Source: Dipteris shenzhenensis
Lineage: Eukaryota > Polypodiophyta > Polypodiopsida > Gleicheniales
Strand: one strand, 5' to 3'
Length of the DNA stretch: 64,000 nucleotides
Assembly: GCA_047967505.1 (NCBI GenBank)
Contig: CM106541.1
Positions 45,701-58,800 of this stretch are shown in pieces. The notes beneath the pieces are model-generated. The model made no database searches, was not told the DNA's origin, and was given only the letters and a program-made list of their open reading frames with translations. Made by a program: the position numbers and the translations under genes. Within the stretch, counting starts at the first letter, position 1; each line of letters begins with the position of its first letter.

Positions 45701-47289
45701 TGCAAGCTCACATTTTGGATAAGGCACATTTTCTTCACCCTTCCTGCATTCGATGTTAAAGTCATATAATTGGACAAGCCAACCACCTCTTTTAATTGGC
45801 TGACAGTTTGGGCAGCGTAAGAAAATACACAAGTGTCCTATGGTCAGTCTTGACTTTGAACTTGTTCATCAATGCTTGAAGGGAGGCTTGCTGCTAGGCT
45901 CCAAGACTGTAGCATGGTCAGCATCTCTCTTTGGAGGTAGCAGCTGTGGCATATCAGCAAATTCCTAGAGCAATTGCTGCATGTCAACATCCTTCACAAT
46001 TGGGGCACTCCCTATCTGAAGCTTGGTCATTTACAAAGGAGCCTTGCCGAGATCAGCTGCATTTTTGGGGCTGTAAGGCCCTGCAACACTACTGTTTTGT
46101 CTTCGTGTACAAAGTGGAGAGTCATGGCATTCAGACCGACTTTACCTCCAATCATAATGGGACTGTGATGACTATTGTGCTCCAACTAATTTTCCATCTG
46201 CATGCTTAAACTTGTTGGCTTCCTGTTTTGATCAAAATATGGCTTATTTCAATGACACTTTGGTGGAGCAGCTCACAAGTGTACGTGGAGGGAAATATGG
46301 AGACCAGAATTTTCCATGACCCGCAAGCTGATCTTGTCAAGCGTGTCAGAGAAATTGCTGTGAGACACACTGGTAAGCTTTCTAACCTTTGATAAATAAG
46401 GCCAAGTTTTAATCTATTAATTGGTATGATCTTTATGATTTCTAATTGGAAAATGGTATCTCCCTGTTTTGACAGTGATGATTGCTTTGCTGATATCATT
46501 GCCGATGATGACGTTTTGCATTGAAATGTTTTGTCTAGTCATGATAATTATTTGTTTGATTTGCATGCTCAGTAAGGCTGATGATATTTACTGGTTTTCA
46601 AAAGGCAAGACAAGCTTGCCCATAGGGAAGGGGGTGGGAGCAAGGGGGTTATGGGAGAGAGAACTGTCATCAGGGAAGGGATATGCAGGAATGTAAAGTA
46701 ATCTGAAGTCAGGATCTTCGTAGTGGAACCAGGGTAGATGTTGCAGGAAAAACATTTTTAGAGTCAATTAGAGGTGCCAATAACATTGTCTTTGGAGATC
46801 TGTGTCCAGCAAGGCAAGACTTCCATAACGATGATAGAAAGACCTGGTTTGCACGTGTAGAAGTAAGTTTATTTCCGAGTAGGCCACAATGCTAGCCACG
46901 GTTTGTCACAATAGACCAAAGTACTTCAGTAACTCAGTGGAGATACCAGACTAAATTTGTGTCAAATTGCATGAAGCTCCAGCTAGAGCTGTCTTGTTTA
47001 TGGTCTTCTCATATCTGCTGATGTGAACAGCATATATCTCTTGGGGTATGACTAAGTGCACCCTCCCGTCACATATAGAACACAACACTTCTGATGGAAC
47101 AATAGACATATTCTAAGTTGCTGGAAAGCCCAGTAGTCTTGTGCATGATCAATGTGAGATCTGCTTTTATTGGATATCTAAGCGTGTGTTTAGGTATTAT
47201 TTCAAGAATTCACTTTTGTATTGTGAAATTGTGCAGGTCGCATCCTTTTTTTGGATCAGCCAACAAATACGGCTGCTACGAATGAATAG
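42790..47289 (+). CDS. mitochondrial single-stranded DNA-binding protein (mtSSB), five-exon model
   Basis: Model join: 42790-42829, 43649-43980, 44105-44331, 46272-46372, 47237-47289; 753 nt, 250 aa, all junctions in frame. Exon 1 plus the start of exon 2 give a basic, Ser-rich, Asp/Glu-poor N-terminus fitting a mitochondrial transit peptide. From the end of exon 2 the protein is a bacterial-type OB-fold SSB: GIYK|AILIGEVGQAPSQKMMRNG, VTLFWLGTGG, STVQWHRIAVYQDKIGALVM, SSQVYVEGNMETRIFHDPQA, VREIAVRHTGRILFL, as in plant mtSSB. It coats single-stranded mtDNA during replication and repair. Splice sites of exons 2-5 are good (TTTCAG, AAG|GTAGAT, GTGCAG, GAG|GTGAGA, GAGCAG, G|GTAAGC, GTGCAG). No stop or frameshift is present, so this is the best candidate for a live gene here. 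Exon 1 is the weak point: its donor CCTG|GTACCC was chosen by phase and fit. Confidence 0.8.
44780..45870 (-). mobile_element. Ty3/gypsy pol fragment inside mtSSB intron 3
   Basis: Reading leftward in several frames: GGWLVQLYDFNIECRKGEEN (RNase H end, about 45780-45720), KTRYSTFIDHVLKHHGFRQE and CMSEEVNNRC (integrase core region, about 45330-45220), ISPFQTMYGSKVG (about 45115) and WKEWML (integrase C-terminal region, about 45030). No LTRs seen. The fragment is opposite in strand to the host gene and helps to explain the 1.9-kb intron. Confidence 0.7.
46373..47236 (+). other. mtSSB intron 4
   Basis: Opens GTAAGC and closes GTGCAG. It contains a stretch at about 46725-46870 that is open in one frame (GKTFLESIRGANNIVFGD) without a recognised family; no splice sites place it in the SSB message. 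Confidence 0.6.
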
Positions 47290-50200
47290 AAATCTCACAC
47301 ATAATTTACCTCAGTGAATGCTTCAAAATTTTTGAAGGCCCATCATTTGCAGATAAATTATGTTGCATTGGTTGCTTTTCCCAATTGCATGATTGTATTG
47401 TTGTCTGGCCCTATTGAAAGCCAGTGTAAGCTGCCCTTAGAGCTCTGCAGTCTGATTCCCCAAGCTGAAATGTCTTCAGATATGTGATTGTAGTAGAGCA
47501 TCATGATAGCAGAGGGGGCGGGGTCGGGTCATGTATTTCGCTTGCCAGAGAGTAAGATGATCTGGCAGCAATATTTCATTGCCGGGGAATGTGCTTTTGT
47601 AGGCATGGAATGAATCAGACTTCATACATGATTCGTTTTTTATCTGTTGTGCAGCTTAATGTTGCACATCTGTTGGAAGATACTGCTAATTAACAAGTAG
47701 GTCGTACTGTTCCAAGAACCACTTCTTATCATTAAACTTGAAAATTTGAGCAGGTTACCTTGGTTGTGTAATGTTGTGCAGACGCTTATACAACTTGATG
47801 AATTTTCCTGTGTGTTTACAGGAAAATTTGTAAATAAGAAAAGCTTATTGTCCTGTACACTTAGCTTACAATCTATTCTGGCGCATCATCCAAATTTTGA
47901 TAGTGCTCTATATGCGAAAGACTATTACATGGACAAGCTCATTCTCATTACAGCCAAAGAGTTAAAAGGATAATCAGAAGTGGATACATGATGTGAGTCT
48001 GAATTTGAAAGAGTGTTACCCAACATTTTCTGTGTGAGCATACATGCGTGTATGCATCGATTGGTGCTCACACTAATATGAAAAAGAAGCCTTTGCTATT
48101 GGTGCATAAGCGATCTTGATTATTGAATTCTACAGGGACAGGAATTGGATCAAATAGATTTGCCATACTTCTGCATACAAAAATGTAAGGAAAAGTCATC
48201 TCTTGGGTATATGTAAACGATATTGTGGACATTAAATTAATATCCGAACTCTTCATGACGGTGCATAATGGGGATAAGGCTGATCCGTGTCCAGGTCACC
48301 TTGAGTTATAATGCATAGTGCAGTACAAATCATGAATCCAGAATGACAGTAAAATGGATAGCTGAATCAGAATTATATATAAGATATATGAATATACTAC
48401 ACAAATGGAATTAATGTCACAAGCCTGAAGTCTTAAGAACAATCCACGCATTTAGATAGACTAGGAGGAATATGTGGAAAGCTAGCCTATAGTGGAAGCA
48501 TAAATGAAGATTGTACTGGTATTGCGTATGTAAATAACATGCAAAGGATGTATTGATTTAGAACAGATCATAAAACCCTAATTATGGGTTGACAATGAGT
48601 GTTTGGCTTCATTGGGCTTTCCCTAACCATTGTTGTAAGAGTCTTTGAATCGCATGTATGTGCACACACACATGCATGCATGCGTGTGGGCCCAATGTGT
48701 GCAAACAATTATTTTGTGCATCTAAGTTTAGATAGGGGCACATCTTTTATTATAAATTAAGGCTTACAAAGAAAATTCACATCTTTTACTATAAATTAGG
48801 GGAATACAATTATGTGATTCATTTGAGAATTTGTGTTTGCACATTTTTGAGTTGGTGAGGGAGCCACAATAGGGAGATTCAATTCTTGTATAGTAACGTG
48901 GAGATGTTCCTCATTCTCTTGTGCGCTAAGATCTGCACTCGTTAGTGATCAATTCATAGCTGCGGTGGGACTAGTCGATCTACCCTATATTAAATATGGT
49001 ATGTAGGTAGTTTTGCTTTGTTAGTTTTTCATTTTACATTTATTGTGAAATAGTGAAAGGTAGAATTGCATGTAACATCGATGACACAGCCACACTTGGC
49101 TTTTGCACTCATACACGTGCATTCACTCGCACGTTTAAATGGTATGTATACGATAGAAATGTACACATAGGTAAAGGCATGGGGATGTGTGCATTAACAA
49201 CTACACATGTATTCACACTTGCAAATGTACATTTTTTGAGCATGTTTGTGTTGATTTGGATAGAGGGAATGTAGAGTTCAAACATATTTAGGTCAATATT
49301 TCATTTCTATATGTGGGACTTGCATGAAAGTGTGCATTAGATACATGAGCATGCACATGTGACATACCTAATCTTTTTTGCAAATCATAAGGCATTACAT
49401 TTATTGCTAAGTTTTGCATTGACTTGGGATTAGGGTTTGACTAATGTTACATTAGAGCCAATCCAAGATCCCCTCGTCCCAAGTCCCCCTCTACTTGCTC
49501 CTTTCATCCTACCTTGCTATCCTCCACTTAATAAGATAGATTTCATTGCAATAATTTTGATATTGACAAATAACATTTTTTCATCTTTCCACTCCCCTCA
49601 TACATGCCATCTTCCCCAACGAGGTGAAATGCACATTTTCTTGAATTTTATCATAACAAATCCACCTTCAATGCCATGTGGTTTGTGCATAAGGGAAGGA
49701 GCAAGGTAACCTGTTCAATGAATGAGAGGTTGCATTCTTTAAACTTGTTGAAAGGGAGGGGCCTCCCTTAAAAAACATGCATGTTTTGGTCCAATATGTA
49801 GGAGATGCGATGGTTGGTACATAGCCTATCGTACAAAGTTGTTGAATTTAGCTATTAGGAATCATTCCAACATAACATCACGTGTAGAGCCCAACTATGA
49901 TAGTTGGAGGTGGCATGCTAGGAACAATCTTGGAGTAGAAAAGGAGGTGGTCAAAGAGAACACTTAAGTTAGTTGAAACAACTTAAAGGCTTGTTTAGAT
50001 CCATGGGACAAAAACATATATTTCAAGTGCATAGAAATTCGGCTTGCAAGTTGAGAGAGAAAACTAGATGCACTAGTGAATAGCGCATAGTCCAAACCCT
50101 TAGGGGCTTGCAAGCAATTGTTTTCTACTCCCCTTTTCTTCTCTTATGCCTAACACCCTCCATGCTCAGCCTGTTGGTATGTTGGTGACTCTCTACCACT

Positions 50201-50868
50201 AGGGTTGTAAACTTGTTAACAAAGTCCTTGAATATGCTCGGTAATTGAGGATAAACAATACACATCATGCTCCAGATATCATAGAAGATACCTTATTGAC
50301 AGGTAGGGGTCATAACTTGTTAGGAATGCCACAAGACAAATACTCTAAGGGTAATTACTTTAGCACACAATCATAATAAATGAGTTCTCTTAGTGATCTT
50401 AGACTTGAGCTTCCTCATACTTGATGCATGTTGCATAGACCTTAGTTAACGTCACAACATAGCCCTTACAAACATTGGTAACCAAGAACTTCATGCAGGT
50501 AACACCTAAATGCATGCAAGTGCACATGAGTGCCCACACACTTATGAAAATACAAAAACCATGACTAACGAATCAATACAGCTGGTTAGGATTTAGTGTC
50601 ACAACTAGGGATTGCATACTTACGTAATCACCATTTTTTTGTAATCACACGTTGTGATCACGTATTTCATGCAATCACGGACATAAAGACACCTTTGCAC
50701 TATTTGTTGGTGCTGACTAATATCGGAGGTAGTGCATAAACTATTGTTGCTAGAGTCACTATCGGTAGTATTGCTACTACCACTAGTATAGATATATCAT
50801 TATCGGTGGAAATAGATATATTACTGGTAGTAGTGATAGGTTATTGTTGGTAATATTGCATCGAAAGG
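47290..50868. other. 3' flank of mtSSB and intergenic DNA, no gene recognised
   Basis: Short frames only. A CA/TGCA-rich patch lies at 48660-48710. Between 50700 and 50860 there are loose GGTAGT and TATTGTTGGT repeats. I see no RNA gene or transposon end. Confidence 0.4.
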
Positions 50869-52500
50869 TTGGAAGAAAGGAATTGCATCCTGTTACAAAA
50901 TCAAAACGGTGAATGGAGCTACCATGTTAACAATGTCGAGGAAAATAGTCAACACCAATGGTATGTTGATAGTGGAGCATCATCTCATAGGATAGGTCAT
51001 AAGGAATGGTTCACAAAAATGAAACCTTTGGAAGCATCTAAGAATGTAATCTACACGGCTGATAATACACCAAATCATATTCAAGGAAAGTACCCCATGG
51101 TTAATTTTTTTAGACATAAAGGATTGATATGATGCTCTATGTTCCAAAACTTAGCAAGAATCTCTTGTCACTTGGTCAGATGATAGATAATGGTTATAGA
51201 ATTGTTGATGCTGGAGATAAATGCATGATTAGAGATTTATCCAAAGGATATCAACTATTGGAAAATTAGTAATAGAAAGATTTTTTTTGGAACGATAGTG
51301 CCAATGCCAAATGGCCATGCGATTGTCAATAGAGTATTGACCAATGCATCTTCTAGAATTACATCATAAAAGATATGGATGTGTCAATTTTAGAAGTTTG
51401 ACACAACTTAGACATCAAAATATGGCAATTGAATTACATAACTTGAACTTCTTAGAAAACTTTGCGAAGCATGTTGTTTTGAAAAGCAATCTGGAGCCAA
51501 TAGTGGCATAAGCACAACCAAAGCAAGAGGTACTCAATTTATAACACTCTTATGTTTGGAGTGTTGCACAAACCCCAAGCATAAATGGTATAGTATGTTA
51601 TCTTATATCAATTGATGATTATAGTAGATACTATTGGGTCTACTTCTGCAAAGCAAAGACTAAAGTTTTGGACAATTCAAAGAATTCAAAGTGATAATGG
51701 AAAATCAAATAAGTAAAAAATCAAGGTGGTACTATTAGATAGAGGTGGGGATGATATGTCCATAGTGTTCATGAAAATTTGTAAAGATCATGGAATCTAG
51801 AGTTAATTCTTAGAATAGAAACTAACAGAATATTCACAGCACAAGAAATGATAGTAACAAGAAAAGAAGCTACTCAAGATAACAAAAAATAAGCAAAAGA
51901 ACAAGCAGAAGAACAAGAACTTAGAAGATCTACTAGAGAACGGGAACAACTAGCAAGGTTGACTTATGATTAAAAAAGGGAACACTATATAGGTTGAAAG
52001 CACAAATTATGCTCTTATGACAACTATTATGCAAACAGAAGAACTAATTAGAATGGCATAAATTAAAGACCGAGCATGGGAATTCATTATATAAAAACAA
52101 CACTTGGCAATTGTGTGACTTGGCACCAAGGAAGAAGATAGTTGTTGCAAATAAATGGGTGTACAAGGTTAAGTGCAATCTAGATGGTAGCATTGAAGCA
52201 AGGGGATTTGCACAAGAATATGGACAAGGCTGTGAAGAAACTTACGATCCAATAGCCAAGATGGACTCCGTTAGGTTTTTTGGTTTCATTGGCAACCTTC
52301 AGCAAATGGGGCATGCATCAGCTAGATGTCAAGGATGCATTTCCCAATGGATACTTGGATGATGAGATTTACATCCAACAACCTTACGTATATGTTGTAA
52401 GTAGAAAAGAAAATCAAGTATGCCAAATAAAGAAAAGTCTTTATGGGTTGAGACAAGCACCAAGAAGCTATTATAGTAGAATTGACAAGTATCTTGGCTA
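50869..52500 (+). pseudogene. strongly decayed Ty1/copia polyprotein (protease to RT)
   Basis: WYVDSGASSH (copia protease) is near 50960, a gag-pre-integrase-like ...KNLLSLGQM counterpart near 51150-51185, an integrase finger with CEACxFEKQ near 51465, DDYSRYYWVY near 51620, and RT motifs TWQL.DLAPRKK, NKWVYKVKCNLDG, RGFAQEYGQGCEETYDPIAK (52200-52260), QLDVKDAFPNGYLDDEIYIQ (52320-52380) and KKSLYGLRQAPRSYY (52430-52475). Numerous stops and shifts; no LTRs found. Different from families A, B and C. Confidence 0.75.
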
Positions 52501-52650
52501 AAGTTCAGAGTCTCTATAGTTTGAAACAAGCACTAAGAAGATTATATAGCAAAATTGACAAATATATCAAATAACCAAGAGTCTTGACAATTTGAAATAA
52601 GCACCAAAAAGCTAGTATAGTAGAGTTGACAAGTATTTTGCCAATCTTGG
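52433..52650. repeat. three tandem copies of a 71-73-bp RT segment
   Basis: The stretch encoding SLYGLRQAPRSYYSRIDKYL is followed by two diverged copies, SLYSLKQALRRLYSKIDKYI and SLDNLK-APKS-YSRVDKYF. They start at 52436, 52509 and 52580, each beginning AGTCT. Tandem amplification inside a dead polymerase gene. Confidence 0.85.
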
Positions 52651-52857
52651 ATATAAAAATCCTTAAACAAAACCATATATTCTAGTGCAAAGCTCCAAAA
52701 ATAATAATGGAAAATCATCAAAAAATATATCCAAGCAAGAAAAATTATCACCAGGAGGGATGCGATTCTTGATAAAGGAAGCACTGGCTATGTTTTATAA
52801 CAAGTCAAATTATTCTCTCTCAAATAAGAACCTCACTCTAATAATTTTCTTTATGGT

Positions 52858-53960
52858 TTGATGAAGATATTAAAGAAAATAAATTATGGTAGCAAGCACA
52901 GACTTAGAAGTTCTACTATAGTACAAAGAGCTCCTAATAGGTTCAATGTAAGGTGTGCTTCAATAATGATCATCAAAGATTTTTTGGTCATAAAATATAC
53001 GATGAAAGAAAAATATCCCAAGTGGTATAAAGGCATAAAAGAGGAGAATAAACAAAATGAGATGTGGGAGCTAGTAGACTTACCACCATACAAAACTTAC
53101 ATTGGTAATAAATGATTTAATCTAAGTGACAAAAGTATTAAATTGTACAAATCCAAATTAATATTAAAGGTTATGCCCATAAGGAAGGCATATATTATTA
53201 TGAGAATCCAATTAAATTGATTATGAGCCCCCCCACTCATGATGGCTAGCCTCTTTACCAAATGGATAATACGATTGCAGTTCTACATGTTCACTTCAAA
53301 GAGGAAAAAGCTTATATGGACTAGCATCAAGGATTTGTAGGCAAAGGCAAGGAATAGGTCTATAAATTAAAGAAAACTTTTTATCATTTAAAGCAAGCAC
53401 CTCATCAAAGATAGATGAGCATTTTCAAGAGAAAGAATTTGCTAAAAGATAATTGGATTGTAACCTATATACAAAGCATGATGACAAAGGCAACATAGTT
53501 ATCGTTGTATTATATATGTTGATGACATAGTCATGAGTAGAAATACCAAAGACTAATAAAATAAGCCAAACATGAAATAAAATGAAGCCTTCATTGTGAA
53601 TATCTTGGCTATATGCATTACTATGAAATATCTAGAGAGATAAAGATAAAATATTTATGTCCTAAACAAAGTATGTAAATCTTCTACAGATTCAGAATAG
53701 AGGACTGCAATACTCCAATGAGTATAAGAGAAAAGTTAGTGAATATTGAGGATGGTCCCAAAGTAGTGGGAAACATATATATGCCATAAGTAGGTAGCCT
53801 AATATATCTGACCGCTACTAGATTGGATATAGCTTTTCAATATAGTATCCCAATATATGGCAATTGCTAAAGATTAACATTGGAACTTCTTGAGAAGATT
53901 CCTAGATATGTCGAGGGCAATTTTGACTCATGGAATCACGTAGAAGGAAAACTGTGTTAT
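52858..53960 (+). pseudogene. second decayed copia RT-RNase H remnant
   Basis: An open stretch ends MWELVDLPPYKTYIGNK (about 53065-53115), the copia RT start. Then come LKVMPIRKAY, MASLFTKW, KGKExVYKLKKTFYHLKQAP (about 53345-53405), a YVDDIVM active site in a shifted frame near 53515-53530, and CNTPMSI and MGSLIYLT-like codons near 53715-53815. Heavily mutated. May be part of the same insertion as 50869-52500 after rearrangement, because an RT start occurs in both. Confidence 0.6.
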
Positions 53961-54686
53961 GAGATATTGAAACCTTCATGATTTTCATAATTTATAGCAC
54001 TTTGCTTGGTTATGTAGAGGTTGAGGAATCTCGCATGGCAAGGCATGGGATGATCTATGATGCACTGCTTATGAAGACAAATAAGAGAAATCATTGAGGC
54101 AAGGCATGGGATGATCTATTATACGATGCCTATGAAGACAACGAAGACAAATCATTGTGTGTTTATAGATGACATTGTATTGGAGGATAATGATTTTGAA
54201 GATGAATTATAGAAAAACACAAGGACATTGTCCAATGTTTTTCATGTAGTATTGCTAAGTGCACTCCTATACTGTGTTTTTCTTGAACTATTTAAGTTTT
54301 GTTGGAGGTTTTCATTTCAAAGTAAGAACGGCTTCGTATGAGTTCCAAAGGAGTAGTTTGGATGGATTTACAAATTTTGGGGATTCAATAATCATGTGAG
54401 TTACACTTTATCTTCTAGTAAATCTAGTGCCATGAGTTCTGCTGAGTGTTTCCTGTGTCAGAAAACATATTGCCTAGTTTAATTACTCCTTGCATTAACT
54501 TTGTTGTATGCAATAATAATAACTGGCCACTAGCTATAAACCTAACGCATATAAAAACTCTTGAAACTCGCAAAACTTACTTGTAGAATGCCAAGCTCCC
54601 ATTACAAATATACAACTCCAACTTAAAAGCCCTGCACCCATTTCAACCCTTACAGTTGACTCCACTCAACCCCCTTAATGTCAATC

Positions 54687-54689
<3 letters not shown>
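53961..54689. other. intergenic with a 61-bp tandem pair
   Basis: GGCAAGGCATGGGATGATCTAT and the following 40 bases occur at 54037 and 54098. The remainder has no feature I can support. Confidence 0.5.
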
Positions 54690-54785
<96 letters not shown>

Positions 54786-54786
54786 T
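54690..54786. repeat. (CT)n-(CA)n microsatellite
   Basis: CT repeats to about 54768 with one interruption, then CA repeats to 54785. Confidence 0.95.
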
Positions 54787-55400
54787 TCCTATTCACTTTT
54801 TTCTTTTCAGTAACTTTACATTTTTCCTCTAACCACCACCCCCCCCTCCTCCCTTCTTTTTTCTTCTTCCTTTCTAAATTCCTCTCTACCCGCTTACACT
54901 TACACTCTTAGTCCTTTCTCTCTCATTTACACTCCCTAAACTCCCTATTTTTCCCTAAATTTCCCTAATTTCCTACCCCCCGTATTAATTCTTCCTATTT
55001 TCCTATTTCCCCTATTTCTCTAATTAACCCTTGTTTCCTATTTTTCCTATTTTCCTAATCTCCCTAATTTCCTATTTTCCCTATTTTTTCCTATTTTTCT
55101 AAATTCCCTATTTTTTCTACTTTCCTAATTTTCCCTTTTTTCCTATTTTTCTCGATGTTCCCCTAAATCTCCCTATATCTTTTAACTAATCCTAAAAGAA
55201 ACTAGCCTTATTTCTTATCCTATATCTTTTAACTAATCCTAAAAGAAACTAGCCTTATTTCTTATCCTATATCTTTTAACTAAGCCTAAAAGAAACTAAC
55301 CCCCCCCCTCCTTTCTTTCCTTAATTCCCCTACTTAAAAAAAAAAAACCTCTCTCACCACGTGCGTCGCCCCTTCTACCTCCCTTTCCACTCTCCTCGCT
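54787..55400. repeat. pyrimidine-rich tract with CCCTATTTT-type repeats and a 47-bp triplicate
   Basis: Almost pure C/T with interspersed A on the plus strand; TCCCTAATTTCC and CCTATTTTTCC variants recur without a fixed period to about 55160. At 55172-55299 there are 2.7 perfect or near-perfect copies of a 47-bp unit starting CCTATATCTTTTAACTAA (starts 55172, 55219, 55266). Confidence 0.85.
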
Positions 55401-55693
55401 ATGCATACTAGTCACCTTGCATTTCGTGCCTCTCCCACTTCTCTATATCGGTCCTTTCGCCTCGCAATGCGCACTTCCACTCCCCCTACCCCCCTAGACC
55501 TCAAACCTCCCCGATTGTCTCTCCTATATATTCACCCCTCACATCACTCTCCACTCACTACTCTCACCCATACTCACTCACGCTTGCGCTTCCCTCATGG
55601 CTCCAGTCTCTCCTGCTCTCTGCCACCTTATTGCACCCGCAACAATGCTATTGCACCTCTTAAAGCTTGCACCTCCTCGTGGATTGTGCGCCC
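55401..55693 (+). other. possible 5' end of an unidentified gene, cut by the family-C insertion
   Basis: A TATA-like TATATATT at 55525-55532 is followed about 65 bp later by ATG at 55597 (MAPVSPALCHLIAPATMLLH). The frame is open to the retrotransposon insertion point at 55693 and, counted across the insertion, for only about 24 more codons into 62156-62227. I recognise no product. The base composition (C-rich, CpG-containing) differs from the AT-rich surroundings, hinting at a former gene edge. Confidence 0.25.
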
Positions 55694-55841
55694 TGATGGA
55701 GAGGAGGTCTTATCGGAGAGCAACAAAGAAAGGGAGAACACCGAAAATGTGGGTGCTAACTCATCCAGATCAAGGTAAGCTCATATTATGTATGTATGGT
55801 ACAAAGGGGTATATACTAGGCCATTGGCCTTTACCCCAACA
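55694..55841 (-). repeat. 3' LTR of family-C element
   Basis: 148 bp; plus-strand ends TGATGGAG and CCCCAACA. Next to it is ACCTCCCACTT, the complement of the polypurine tract AAGTGGGAGGT. Confidence 0.9.
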
Positions 55842-58800
55842 ACCTCCCACTTAAAGACCAATGCACCTTTAAGGGAGAATATGGGCATTCTAATGTCATC
55901 CAACACCCATCAATACTTTGCAATGTGCAAACTGCTATGAGGAAAGACTCTTTGTAAGAAGATATGCAGGGTTCTCATCTATGTGAAACTTGACAAGATG
56001 GATGCGCTTGTCCTCAATCACCTCTCTGATAAAGTGATACTTCACATCAATATGCTTTGTCTTCGCACGGAAGACAGGACTCCGTGCCAACTGGAGGCAC
56101 TCTGACTATCACAGTGCAAAACTGGAACCTCTCCTGCAATGCTCAAGTCTCCCACTAGATGAGTAAGCCATATAGCTTTCTTACATGCCTCAGTGGTTGT
56201 AGCATACTCTGCCTCAGTGGTAGACAAAGCCGTACATGGCTGCAAACGAGAGACCCATGAAATTGCACCTCTAGTGAATAAGAAAACATATCCTGTAGTA
56301 GACCTCCTAGTGCCTACATTCCCTGCAAAATCAGCATTTGCATATCCAACAACAGATGTGTCCTTCCTCCCAAAGAAAATGCACATGTTCTTTGTACCAT
56401 TCAAGTATCTCATGATACCTTTCACTGCCTCCCAATGCTTCTTGCCAAGATTTGCCATATACCTACTAACAGCTCCCACTGCAAAAGCAATATATGGACG
56501 TGTAGCAACCATGGCATACATCAAGCTTCCTACTACGGATGCATAAGGTATCTTTGCCATTTCAGCCACTCCTCATCTGACTTAGGGCTGTCCGCTTGGC
56601 TAAGTTTCACATATGGAAGCAACAAAGTACTTATGGACTTCCCCCTCTCCATATTGAAACGCTCAAGTACCTTGCTAATGTACTCTTTTTGTGACAAATG
56701 AAGGAGTTTCTTGTTCCTATCCTGAACAATCCTCATGCCAAGTATGTGACTGGCATCACCAGAATCCTTCATGTCAAAGGTCTCATGCAACCTTTTCTTC
56801 AAGGCATCCACATCCAAAATAGATTTCCCAGCAATAAGCATGTCATCAACATATAAAATCAAAATAAGAAGGCTGCCATTTGATGCCTTCTTTGTGTAGA
56901 GGCAATGATCTGTCTCACTCCGTGTTACCCTTGGGATTGCATAAATGCATCAAACTTATGGTACCACTCCCTAGGAGCCTGCTTCAGCCCATAAAGACTT
57001 TTCTGAAGCTTGCATACCATTCGTTCTTTGCCCTGCACAACAAACCCCTTTGGCTATTGCATATAGATGTTCTCATGAAGATCTCCATGTAGAAAAGCTG
57101 TTTTTACATCCATTTGGACAAGCTCCATGTCCTCTCTGGTAACCAATGCAAGCACTATACGAAGGGTAGTCATCTTCACCACTGGGGAAAATATCTCATC
57201 AAATTCAATACCCTTCTCCTGCTTAAAACCCTTGGCTACCAACCTTGCCTTATACTTAGGCAATGCATCTACTAGAGACATCTTCAGCTTGTAAACCCAT
57301 TTGCATGGCAATGCATGCTTTCATTTGGGCAAATAAACCAAATCCCAAGTAGCATTCTTCATCAAAGAGTCCATCTCTGACTACATAGCCTTCTCCCACT
57401 TATGCTTGTCATTCCTAGACATAGCATCCTCAAAGCATGAAGGCTCACCACAATCTGTCAACATGACATAATCTAGAGATGGAGCATATCTCTATGGAGG
57501 TCGTGAGACTTTAGTGGAACGTCTCAACACTTGCTCACCATGAGCATCTTGCTGTCCCAACTGATTTTCCTGCATAACCTGAGGTTGTCCACCTAGATGT
57601 GGCTCTCCCACTTCACGATCTATGGTCTATCCATGCCCTACATCATGTGGAACAGGTTGTGCATGCCTCTCATATGGTGGTTGTCCATCCTCTTGAAACA
57701 CCACTTTGCATATCTCAACAGTCTTTTCTAGATTCTTGTGCATCTTGTCCTCATTAAAGATAATATCATGGTTGCGTACTATCTTCTTGGCCTCTGGATC
57801 CCACAATTGGTATCCCATCTCGCCTGAATCACCATATCCAAGAATAATGCTCTTCCTTGACTTTGGATCAAGCTTGCTGCATTTTTCCTTAGGGATATGA
57901 ACATAAGCTTCACATCCAAATACACGAAGATGCCCATAAGATGGTGGCTTGCCTGACCAAACCTCTTCTGGCACTTTCCCATCTAGTGCCTTGCTAGGTG
58001 ATCTATTGATAAGATGTACTACTGTCTTAATAGACTCAGCCCAAAAGCCATGAGGTAGACCGGCATTAGAAAGCATGCTTATATGCCTTTCTTGAATAGT
58101 TCTATTCATCTTCTCAGCAACCCCATTCTGAGAAGGATTCTTAGGAGTATTCAACTCCCGCTTGATGCCACGTATCTCACAAAAATTCTTAAATGCATGA
58201 GAGGTATACTCTCCATTATCAGTGCGCAAGCATTTGAGCTTCTTGCCTGACTAATTTTTAGCAAATGCTAAGAACTTTTGAAATGCATCAAAGACATCAC
58301 TCTTCTTTCGGAGAGGATAGACCCACACTTTCTGTGTAGCATCATCAATGAAAGTAGCAAAGTAAGAAGCACCACCCAATGAGACAGTAGGCATAGGTCC
58401 ACACATATCACTGTGAACCAACTCCAATGGTTCAAGCCTCTTCTTGCCCAAAGATTTTTTATGTGAAGACCATGTTTGTTTCCCATACATGCAATGCTCA
58501 CACATGCTAAAATTTGAAAAGTTAAAATGGGAACATACTGCAAACCAGAAAGTATCTTCACTCCTGTCATGCTCATGTGTCCCAATCGACAATGCCACAA
58601 AGAGACAGATGGCTACTCGGTCACATTGATTACATTATCTCTTATGCCTGACACATGCATTGAGTACAATGTTCCATGCTTGGAACCTCTAGCAATCACA
58701 AGTGACCCTTTGCTAATTTTTCATGTATTGTTGCCAAAAAACACATGATAGCCATCATCATCAAGCTGTCCCATACTTATCAAGCTCTTTTTTAGATTTG

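Noticed and set aside
47290-50868. Additional exons of mtSSB or a downstream gene
   Set aside because: Exon 5 closes the SSB frame with TAG at 47287-47289. Later short frames have no splice-site or family support.
55401-55778. 125-residue Pro/Ser/Thr/His-rich open frame
   Set aside because: Low-complexity composition from C-rich DNA, and its C-terminal part runs into the family-C LTR. No homology recognised.
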